64,000 bases of DNA from Rhodospirillaceae bacterium (GTDB lineage: Bacteria; Pseudomonadota; Alphaproteobacteria; Rhodospirillales; Casp-alpha2). The notes beneath the pieces are model-generated. The model saw nothing but the letters and a program-made list of their open reading frames with translations. It had not been told where the DNA came from and did not search any database. Position numbers and translations under genes: made by a program. The stretch is from the NCBI GenBank assembly GCA_016845145.1, contig JAERTE010000136.1:1-64000 (forward strand), given 5' to 3'. Of this stretch, positions 9,746 to 17,625 are shown one piece after another; position 1 is the first letter of the stretch; the number at the start of each line of letters is the position of its first letter.

Positions 9746-10393
9746 ATGCGTTTTGAAACAAAATATGCCCCGGCTAACTTGTCGGAATACATCTATCCAG
9801 ATCAAACGGCTAAGGCCAAAGTTGATCTGTACATCCAAAACCAGATGGACGGCAACTTGCTGCTACATGGTAAATACGGGTCAGGAAAAACAACGCTAGC
9901 CGGGCTCATACCTCTCTCTATCGTCCGCCAAAATGATCCAAACTGTCAGCACGTTTGGTATCAACACAAAGCTGGCTATGAAGTTTTGATCGATGAATTG
10001 AAGAAGCTAAAAGATCAAGCCTCCATGGTTCACCCTCAATTGCCCAAACAGCTCATCGTGATTGACGAAGCCGACATGATGAGCCCGAAGGCAATGGAAG
10101 CAACGAAGAAAGTAATGGACGACACCAAACGGTCTTGCTCATTCATCTTCTGCACCAATCATATCGACAAAATCGAAGGTGGCATTAAAAGCCGCTGTGT
10201 CGGAATTTCCTTCGATAGGTCAGATGTGTCAGCAATTTTCAAACGGGCATCTCATATACTTGCTCAGGAAAATGTTGTCCTTCCAAAGGCAAATATCATG
10301 GCTCTAATCGAAAAATCCGGCGGCGATTTTCGAAACTTACTGCAAGAACTAGAGGCTATTTGCTTCTCGGTTCACGGCAAGAACGCGGCATAG
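9746..10393 (+). CDS. AAA+ ATPase, clamp-loader/RFC small-subunit-like (short)
   Basis: Walker A HGKYGSGKTT, Walker B LIVIDEADMM, sensor 1 IFCTN, arginine finger SRC, sensor 2 GGDFRNLLQEL; 215 aa. Confidence 0.85.
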   Translation: MRFETKYAPANLSEYIYPDQTAKAKVDLYIQNQMDGNLLLHGKYGSGKTTLAGLIPLSIVRQNDPNCQHVWYQHKAGYEVLIDELKKLKDQASMVHPQLPKQLIVIDEADMMSPKAMEATKKVMDDTKRSCSFIFCTNHIDKIEGGIKSRCVGISFDRSDVSAIFKRASHILAQENVVLPKANIMALIEKSGGDFRNLLQELEAICFSVHGKNAA

Positions 10394-10399
10394 GAGGTA

Positions 10400-10768
10400 G
10401 TGATGAAAAAACAACCAATCAAAAGAAAAATGTTCTGTTCAAGATGTCCGTCCGGGCCTCAATTTCGCTCAGAGGTTACCAAGCTGCTATATCTCATCAG
10501 TGATCGCGCACATCAAATTGATCACTCAATCAGAGAAGCGATGGGCTTACGGGATTTGGCCGGGCTACTGGCTCGGTTAAGCTCGGATAAATCCAAGCAT
10601 CCAAAAGCAACCATCTATCCCGAAGATGAAAACTTTGATCAAGATGCCGTGTTGCTAGAAATTGATGCGGACATCACGAAAGAACAACGCCAGGTGATCA
10701 GTTGTTTGCATGAAATAACTAAGACACCTCGCGCAAAACCGATCGATGCAGTGTTCAAGTTGACGTAA
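10400..10768 (+). CDS. Hypothetical protein downstream of clamp-loader-like ATPase
   Basis: 6 bp after 10393; RBS aggaggtagtg. Confidence 0.65.
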   Translation: MMKKQPIKRKMFCSRCPSGPQFRSEVTKLLYLISDRAHQIDHSIREAMGLRDLAGLLARLSSDKSKHPKATIYPEDENFDQDAVLLEIDADITKEQRQVISCLHEITKTPRAKPIDAVFKLT

Positions 10769-10790
10769 AATGCCAAAAGACCAAACGCTC

Positions 10791-10827
10791 AAAAAGCCTC
10801 CTGCGGAAACGCGGGGGGCTTTTTTTA
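10791..10827 (+). terminator. Rho-independent terminator
   Basis: AAAAAGCCTCCTGCG-GAAA-CGCGGGGGGCTTTTTTT. Confidence 0.85.
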
Positions 10828-10841
10828 TGCCCGAACCAAAC

Positions 10842-11159
10842 TTAGCCCGCGACTTGATCGCACATGTCCATAAAAACGCCCTCCGCCATATCCAGCAATG
10901 GCATCCCGCGTAGTCCTAGAGCGGCTTCTTTTTCACCCATATCCATGAGCCTCAGATAAAACTTAAACAGCGTCTCTATGCTCGGCGCTTGTGAAGTTGA
11001 TCTGATGTAGGCTGTATAACCCGGTTTCCTTCCAAGCCATTCCCGGTCAAATGCGTATTGATCCAAGACATAGCCTTGTGATTTCAGGTGTTCATACATA
11101 TCGATTAAGTTCATCAATTTTGTCTCCATTGATTTGTTTTGTTCTCCTTCGAACGGCAT
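10842..11159 (-). CDS. Small hypothetical island protein
   Basis: LIDMYEHLKSQGYVLDQYAFDREWLGRKPGYTAYIRS...; plausible internal start at METKLMNLID. Confidence 0.6.
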   Translation of the reverse strand: MPFEGEQNKSMETKLMNLIDMYEHLKSQGYVLDQYAFDREWLGRKPGYTAYIRSTSQAPSIETLFKFYLRLMDMGEKEAALGLRGMPLLDMAEGVFMDMCDQVAG

Positions 11160-11304
11160 GACTGTGTTTGTTGATCTTTTTGGTATGACAAATCTAATGC
11201 GGCTCTGTGATCACATCCGAGCCGTTGTATCTGCATAAACAACAATCCATTATTCCGTAGCGTGGCAAACGGACGCGCTCGGCCTAGCCGAACTTCAGTC
11301 TTGT

Positions 11305-11862
11305 CTATGTGGGTGTCGAGAACTCGCTGGAAATGATGAACTGCTCCATCAGATCATATTTCCAAACGTGTTTCGTCGAATATCCTGTCGTGACCCTGCG
11401 GTCTTGGATTTGATCAACGAGCTTAATATCCATGCTTCCGCTCGGGACGATCTTAATCCAGGCAAGTTCTGCGTATCTTACGAACTCCCACGGCACATTT
11501 GTTTTTAGCATCATGTGAAAATGCCGATTGCTGTACGGGTGTTCTGGGAAGGCAGCGAAAAAGGTTCGTTGTTCGTTGGGTTTTTTATGCCATTTCGGAC
11601 CAAAGAATTTTCGGTCAATCATACTGTGCCAGCGACGTAACGCGGCCCGAGCAGATTGTTCGGTAGTCTCGCAGTTGAAGTTTGCCGTGACGAAGAAGTT
11701 GCACCCGAATTGGTCTAGCCAATCGCAAAGTGCGTCCTGCGTGCGGAGTTTCATCCAAATCGTATTGTATGAGCTTTGTTCACGTGTCTGCATAAATGTA
11801 TTTATGTGGCGTTGGCGACAACACGCTCGAATGTGCCAAAAAAATGCTTTTTGCAGTCTCAT
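11305..11862 (-). CDS. HUH-endonuclease-like replication initiator
   Basis: Motif I FFVTANFN, motif II HFHMML (HxH), motif III GYSTKHV (YxxK); likely start at MQTREQ internal to ORF. Confidence 0.65.
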   Translation of the reverse strand: MRLQKAFFWHIRACCRQRHINTFMQTREQSSYNTIWMKLRTQDALCDWLDQFGCNFFVTANFNCETTEQSARAALRRWHSMIDRKFFGPKWHKKPNEQRTFFAAFPEHPYSNRHFHMMLKTNVPWEFVRYAELAWIKIVPSGSMDIKLVDQIQDRRVTTGYSTKHVWKYDLMEQFIISSEFSTPT

Positions 11863-11901
11863 TCATCAGCTTGTGATTTTGCCATTTTGGCCTTCAACCG
11901 T

Positions 11902-11922
11902 TTCTTACGTGACTTAAGATAA
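11902..11922. promoter_or_regulatory. Palindrome-family motif copy B, upstream of Rep-like gene
   Basis: TTCTTACGTGACTTAAGATAA, 17/21 identical to copy A. Confidence 0.55.
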
Positions 11923-12037
11923 TTTGATCGGTCAATCTCCAGCTCTTTCTTGTTGATCGCTTCCAGCTCGTCTTTGAATGTGATTGGAAAGTCCTCAATC
12001 AAACATGGCCTCAAGCCCAATTCTGCAATCCGCATTT

Positions 12038-12057
12038 GTTACTCCATGTAACGTTTT
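12038..12057. promoter_or_regulatory. Second repeated motif GTTACTCCATGTAACGTTTT
   Basis: 18/20 identical to 22164-22183; GTTAC-N5-GTAAC palindromic core. Confidence 0.5.
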
Positions 12058-12181
12058 CCTCGTCGTATTTAGTCCGCTGCGGAATGTTATATTTTATAAA
12101 AGATATAAGGTTCGCTTGACAACTAACTGATTGAAAACAAGACATAATTCATCAATGACTGCTTAAACCTTGGTGGCCGTT

Positions 12182-12214
12182 ATGTTATGTTTAAGGGACA
12201 AGAAAACATAACAT
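12182..12214. repeat. Perfect 11-bp inverted repeat with 11-nt spacer upstream of short tyrosine recombinase
   Basis: ATGTTATGTTT-aagggacaaga-AAACATAACAT. Confidence 0.75.
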
Positions 12215-12220
12215 TCACAG

Positions 12221-12802
12221 GTGCTTATGATGTCCCAAGCCAAGGTTCTCAGTGAACAGGAATTAAAGAGAGTATTAGCCGTTGTGGCCCAAATGGCTCA
12301 TGCCAAACGAAACAGATTGCTGGTGTTGCTGTCGTTCCAAGCTGGTATGCGTGCCGGTGAAATATCTAACTTGAAGATAGATCATGTGCTGAACGCTGAT
12401 GGCTCAGTACGTGACCGTATTCACCTTCAGAACGGTCAAACCAAAGGTGACAAACAACGGACCGTCATTTTGAGCCAGTCGTTGCAGAAAGAGATTTTGA
12501 AATACGTTAATAGTCTAACGGGCTTCCGTCGGAACTCAGATCAGCCTTTGATTATGTCTCAGAAAGGCGGATCGTTTTCGGCTACGACGATGGTGATGCT
12601 GTTTCGTCGTATCTATGACCAAGCTGGTTTGACTGATGCTCGGTCACATTCTGGCCGTCGGTCGTTTATCACAAAGTTGGCAAACAAAGGTGTGTCGGTT
12701 CGTGTCGTGCAAACGCTAGCTGGTCACTCGTCGATGCAGACAACACAGCGGTATATCGACGTGAATGAAGGGATGCTGGTCGAGGCTGTTGAGCTAGCAT
12801 AA
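12221..12802 (+). CDS. Minimal tyrosine recombinase (catalytic domain only)
   Basis: GMRAGEISNLKI, TKGDKQRTV, SHSGRRSFITKL, LAGHSSMQTTQRYID; no N-terminal core-binding domain; GTG start. Confidence 0.88.
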   Translation: MLMMSQAKVLSEQELKRVLAVVAQMAHAKRNRLLVLLSFQAGMRAGEISNLKIDHVLNADGSVRDRIHLQNGQTKGDKQRTVILSQSLQKEILKYVNSLTGFRRNSDQPLIMSQKGGSFSATTMVMLFRRIYDQAGLTDARSHSGRRSFITKLANKGVSVRVVQTLAGHSSMQTTQRYIDVNEGMLVEAVELA

Positions 12803-12857
12803 GAAAAAATTTGGGGCCTATCGTTTTATGAAAGCCCATCTTATTTATTTTCGGAGG

Positions 12858-13496
12858 TCACTTTTTTGGTTCATAGAAAAGGCAAAGGGGAAAGTGTCTT
12901 ATGTTGATTTTGACACCTGTCTTTTCGTGATCATGTGTGGAGTGAAACGCGTTAACAACTTCGTTGCAGTTGTCGATTTTGATTGTAGGCCGCTCGTTTT
13001 CTAGCCGCGATTTCCAGGCTAACATTACTTCTGAAATGTTCGGTCGGTAGCTGTAAACCAGAATGCCACCTGTACAGCATTTTGATGTCGCAGCCATGTA
13101 TCGAGTATCTAGTTGCAAGAAGCCCTCCCAAATCCACTGTGGGCTACTTTTGTCCTTTTTGGCCTCGCCGAGCCAGCGATGATTTTGGTGTCCATCGACG
13201 GTGATATCGCAATGCCCACCTGTGGCTTGATCAAAACTCGCATCGAAGCCCATAGAGTTTAGCTGATCAACGATCTCAATCGTGATCTCGTTTTCTTGCC
13301 GGTCCTGGCGGAGTTGAGGATTACGAGCCATTCGCTCCAAGATATCGTCTATCGCCTTATTCACGACTTTGGTGAATTCCTCAGATGTCTCATATGCCAT
13401 CAGTTCAATCAGTAGTCGCTGATTGTATCGAATTGGCATATCAAGGAGGTCTTTGAGGCTAATGTTCGAGACGCTCATTCGTGTCGCCTCCGACAA
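12858..13496 (-). CDS. PD-(D/E)XK-like nuclease candidate
   Basis: GGHCDITVDGHQNHRWLGEAKKDK (D...ExK pattern); overlaps preceding gene by 22 bp. Confidence 0.55.
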   Translation of the reverse strand: MSEATRMSVSNISLKDLLDMPIRYNQRLLIELMAYETSEEFTKVVNKAIDDILERMARNPQLRQDRQENEITIEIVDQLNSMGFDASFDQATGGHCDITVDGHQNHRWLGEAKKDKSSPQWIWEGFLQLDTRYMAATSKCCTGGILVYSYRPNISEVMLAWKSRLENERPTIKIDNCNEVVNAFHSTHDHEKTGVKINIRHFPLCLFYEPKK

Positions 13497-13888
13497 AATT
13501 CCTCACTTGCTGTAAAGAACGGGTAGATAACATCTTCAAAATTTTCCACGCGTTCGCCTGTTTCCGGATGGAAGAATTCACCAGTCGCTATAGCTTCCAT
13601 CATCTCGCCTTTTTCGATCTCATGTTCTTCATCATCTTCATCGACAAAAAAGAATCCTGCATCGAAAGCGTGAATTTTTGCGCCTGACAGAAAGGTGACC
13701 GCCTCAACTAGCTCACTGCTGACTTCTTGGGCGCCGCAAGCGTTAGCAAAATCTCTGTAGGTCAAGAGTGCGAGCTCTTCATTTGACGTCTTTGATGCAA
13801 ACGAGATTATGGCCGAACAGAAGTCAGCCTGAGGTTTCTCACCCCAGGTTTCTTCAATCCACCCCTGTATCGTTGCTAAATAACTCAT
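13475..13888 (-). CDS. Small acidic hypothetical protein
   Basis: 137 aa, FFFVDEDDEEHEIEKGE; packed between neighbours in same operon. Confidence 0.7.
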   Translation of the reverse strand: MSYLATIQGWIEETWGEKPQADFCSAIISFASKTSNEELALLTYRDFANACGAQEVSSELVEAVTFLSGAKIHAFDAGFFFVDEDDEEHEIEKGEMMEAIATGEFFHPETGERVENFEDVIYPFFTASEEFCRRRHE

Positions 13889-13891
13889 CCG

Positions 13892-14944
13892 CTAAACATG
13901 ATTAGAAATGCGCGTTATTACATCTTGAAACTGTTCAGTTGTCGCACATCCGCGAACAATCACTTCTGTTAACACTGGAGACGCAGAATGTAACTGCCGC
14001 ACCGTACTGTTGAGCGAGGCTTCAATAGGAGTTGATAAACCGCCAATATTAGACTTCCAACGAACGCTAATCCTAAATGGATCAATTTTTCCTGCGACCG
14101 CCGCTGAGCCAGCTTCGTGATAAATCTCCGTCCGAAGGTCGAGGTTCTTTTTCCTCATTTTCTCATGCTTGATTGAAGCCGTTCGGGTTGTAAAAGCCAT
14201 CTCGACTACAGTACCTTCGCTAGGGTCTTTGTAGATTTTATCGATTGCACCAAAAATATTCATGCCCTCGGTCAAAGCCTCAACTCCAAGCGTGTTATTC
14301 ACCGTCACAGCAAGCTTAGAGTGAGCCACCGACGAATATTCAGTGGGCATGTCCTTCGGACTATCAACCCGAGCGAGGACGACGTTTCCTGATCTTGGAA
14401 TGCTGATTGCGTCAACCATGTGTCGATAACCTCTACGAACGGTGATGATTTCATCAACATCTCCAAACTCCGCACGCGCATCCTCGCTGAGATCAGATGA
14501 CGAGAGCTTTTCTCGGATTTCGATCATTCTTTTGGACGAAAATTCGAGTACGGTCTCGTCTGCGTCGAACGATATATTGACCAGGTGCGGCTCTAGATCA
14601 TCGACTGTTTCAAGATCTGATTGATCCATTAAGAACGGATAAATTTCTTTAAACTCACTACTGGGAACGCTTGCAGCTGATATAGCTTCACGAAGTTGAT
14701 CGATTTCGTGTGGATCGATTTCATAAAGACGAACGCTTTTCTCTCCACATCGCAAATGCTGCTCATAGAGTGATTGAGCATCCGATTGAGCACCCACGGG
14801 TACTCCCCCCTGACTATCTTCCAAGCTTCTGAATTTCTCGACAGTGTTCTCCCAGCCTTGACCAACTGCTATTCCTGAAGATTTAAGAATTGCCCGACCG
14901 ACCGTTAACGGCATCCGACTTCGCATGCTTGCAATTAAGTCCAC
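13892..14944 (-). CDS. Hypothetical protein (350 aa), first gene of the distal operon block
   Basis: GTG start with gagggggaaat RBS; 3 bp from next gene; no family recognised. Confidence 0.75.
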   Translation of the reverse strand: MDLIASMRSRMPLTVGRAILKSSGIAVGQGWENTVEKFRSLEDSQGGVPVGAQSDAQSLYEQHLRCGEKSVRLYEIDPHEIDQLREAISAASVPSSEFKEIYPFLMDQSDLETVDDLEPHLVNISFDADETVLEFSSKRMIEIREKLSSSDLSEDARAEFGDVDEIITVRRGYRHMVDAISIPRSGNVVLARVDSPKDMPTEYSSVAHSKLAVTVNNTLGVEALTEGMNIFGAIDKIYKDPSEGTVVEMAFTTRTASIKHEKMRKKNLDLRTEIYHEAGSAAVAGKIDPFRISVRWKSNIGGLSTPIEASLNSTVRQLHSASPVLTEVIVRGCATTEQFQDVITRISNHV

Positions 14945-15053
14945 TTTATATTTCCCCCTCTCTCGATTCTGAGTGCCTTGTTAGTCCCAGCCCTTCTTAG
15001 CAGGTCATTTGTTCATTAGGCTTTGCCTGTTCCAATAGCTTTCGAATTTCTAA

Positions 15054-17591
15054 TTATTCCATCGCAACTACTGTGTCATACAATCCATAATGAGATAGAT
15101 CGGAGTGGCTCTCGACCCCCGTATATCTGAGCGAGGCATCTTCGTAGCGCCTAAAGGCGAATACCGCCTGATTCATTTGTTCAGTGTTGAACACCTTGAG
15201 GCGCACGAGCAAATGAAAGTCCTCGACGGTTAAACCGGTGACGGCAAGAAACAGTTCCGGCTCAAGCTTGGTAATCACATCTTGGAGCGTGTTTTCTCGG
15301 AAGTCAGTCAGATACATGAAGGCGGGAATACGTGTCGCAAATTTGATGAGCTTCTCCTGTACCATTTTGCGTTTGGACTTGTATTCTTTCTCTTCGGCTG
15401 TGAGTTCCTTTTTCTCTCGGTCAGAGAGATCGCCTTCCTTGCCCTTCTTCTTGAGTTCTTTGACTTTGTCGCTCTTGTTGATGATCGTCTCAATGATATT
15501 GTCACCAAGTGAGCGCCATCCCTCAATACGTTCAACCGCAGCAATAGCCTCAGGGTTATCCATGATACGGCGCAAGGTGTCGTTATCGACATTGACCAGC
15601 AACGCGCTTTCCCATTTTCGGGCCAAGAGTGTTGCCGACGTTCCAGCCATCGCAATATCCAGAATGCCGCCAGCGTCAATCTGGGTCATGTTCGCGCCGT
15701 CATAGGCTAATACAGGCAGAAACGATACAAGCTCCTTCACGGCGTTTTCCGGGTTTGACTCGTTTGGTGAGAGACCGATTCCATATTCTGAAAGTTGGCG
15801 AAGTGCTCGTGTTGGCGCGAAATCAAAGACAAAGCATACGGGTTTGAGGATTTCTTCTTCGTTTGGATCATCGCCATTGGGGTTTTTGATGGACCAAGGT
15901 GATTGAACTCGGAACGCGGCTTGGAAGTATGTTTCAGGTGATTTAAGATTACGGAGCATCAAGATTGAAGACCACTGCTTGACCGTAATCCCCGTCGTAA
16001 GCTTTCCGCACGACAGCGTGATCGTCTTTGTATCGAACCCGTTACCAATCGCCTTGCGGACAGGCGGCACTGCGCTAAGACCAATTCCAGCAGAAACGCC
16101 AGCTGCTACGACAACCTCATAGTCGTGCCAGAAGGTGTTCTGCTTTTCTTGCAGCAGATTTGCCATTGCATGACAGGACGCAACATTCGGCATGAACCAG
16201 AATGAGTGTTGAAGATACGGCAACAAGCGAACATCCGAATATGGGAATGGTGGCCGTGTACCAGTTTTTAGGGCTTCAACAACATTAGGCGCGTACTGCC
16301 CCCGGATGATATCCAGCCACTTCTGTACGTCATTCTTGTATTTGAACTTGGCGGTATCACCTTCACCCGAGGCCGAAAAAAACTCGTTCAGGTCAAATTC
16401 GTCAAACTCTCCTGCACTCGCTACGGCCAATAATTCGTCTGGCATCTGATATGTCAGGAGACGCATTTGAGGCAGCGCGCCATATGGATTCCATTTATCG
16501 GGATGTTTAGCAGCGAATTCGGCCTTGGCACGTTGTTCGTCGGTGTAGGTCCAATTGAAGATTTGCTCTTCAATAAACTCGCCGGTAGCTAAGGCTTTAA
16601 ATGGAGTGCCAGACAGATACAGGTATGCTTTGGTGGTAATTGGCAGGAAGTCAGTTTCCTTTTCCGACACGACCATCAGGTCTTCGTTTACGCCCTCAAG
16701 CGCTGGATCGTATTCAAGCTTTGCCTCTTTCTTGAATACCTTTTCATCCTCTCCTTCGAACAATTCCTTTGCTGTGTCCCGCCAAGCGCCGAAATGATAT
16801 TCGTCGAAGATTACAAGGTCCCAATTGACCAAGTGGAGCCATTCATTCTTCGGCTTGATGTTTCCAGCTTTGTCGCGGCCCAAAAGGTCTTGGAAGGAGC
16901 CGAAATAGACGACGTGGCGTTTCTCTTCGACTTTGCTTAGATCAACGCCCGATGACGTGGACATATACTCCCACCCATCGAAGTCTACGTGGCTCTCTAG
17001 GTCTGTTTGCCATGCATCTTCAACGGCGGGTTTGAACGTCACAACAAGGACGCGTTTCGCTCCCATTCGTTTGGCAAGCTGGTACGAAGTAAAAGTCTTC
17101 CCGAACCGCATCTTCGCATTCCATAAGAAACGAGGAACTGCGTGCATGTCCTCCGACCAACGCGAATGGAAATACGAATGCGTTACCTCGACCGCCTCAG
17201 CTTGTTCACGACGCATCGGGAAGGTTTGGTGGTGCGTTCCGGTATATCTAGCACCTGTTCTTAATTCGGTTAGGACTGTTTTGACGTCCTCAACCGAGCA
17301 GCGCATCCATTCCAAATCCGTGTTTTCAAAACCTTTTTGGATTAGTGCAGCGCGAACCTCGTGATCCGAAAATACACTTCCATCCTCTCGCTCAGCGAGT
17401 TCATCTAACTCGATCTTGTAGTTCTTGATCGCTGCCGTCTTGAGTTGTTCTGCAACACGTCGCTTCACATCACGCGTAGTTTGCCCAACTTTCAACAAAC
17501 CATCGTGCGCATCATCAGCAATCGAGTAAGCGTAGACCCGTAGCCTAACCTCCTTCTTAGGTGTTAAAATCTCCTCAATGGCTACCGTCAT
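15054..17591 (-). CDS. DEAD/DEAH-type helicase with N-terminal GIY-YIG/T5orf172-like domain
   Basis: VYAYSIADDAHDGLLKVGQTTRDVKRRVAEQL; WNAKMRFGKTFTSYQLA (Walker A); VIFDEYHFGAWRD; LYLSGTPFKAL. Confidence 0.85.
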   Translation of the reverse strand: MTVAIEEILTPKKEVRLRVYAYSIADDAHDGLLKVGQTTRDVKRRVAEQLKTAAIKNYKIELDELAEREDGSVFSDHEVRAALIQKGFENTDLEWMRCSVEDVKTVLTELRTGARYTGTHHQTFPMRREQAEAVEVTHSYFHSRWSEDMHAVPRFLWNAKMRFGKTFTSYQLAKRMGAKRVLVVTFKPAVEDAWQTDLESHVDFDGWEYMSTSSGVDLSKVEEKRHVVYFGSFQDLLGRDKAGNIKPKNEWLHLVNWDLVIFDEYHFGAWRDTAKELFEGEDEKVFKKEAKLEYDPALEGVNEDLMVVSEKETDFLPITTKAYLYLSGTPFKALATGEFIEEQIFNWTYTDEQRAKAEFAAKHPDKWNPYGALPQMRLLTYQMPDELLAVASAGEFDEFDLNEFFSASGEGDTAKFKYKNDVQKWLDIIRGQYAPNVVEALKTGTRPPFPYSDVRLLPYLQHSFWFMPNVASCHAMANLLQEKQNTFWHDYEVVVAAGVSAGIGLSAVPPVRKAIGNGFDTKTITLSCGKLTTGITVKQWSSILMLRNLKSPETYFQAAFRVQSPWSIKNPNGDDPNEEEILKPVCFVFDFAPTRALRQLSEYGIGLSPNESNPENAVKELVSFLPVLAYDGANMTQIDAGGILDIAMAGTSATLLARKWESALLVNVDNDTLRRIMDNPEAIAAVERIEGWRSLGDNIIETIINKSDKVKELKKKGKEGDLSDREKKELTAEEKEYKSKRKMVQEKLIKFATRIPAFMYLTDFRENTLQDVITKLEPELFLAVTGLTVEDFHLLVRLKVFNTEQMNQAVFAFRRYEDASLRYTGVESHSDLSHYGLYDTVVAME

Positions 17592-17625
17592 GAAATTACA
17601 CTTCCTAAAATGGCCCGCTTAGAAA

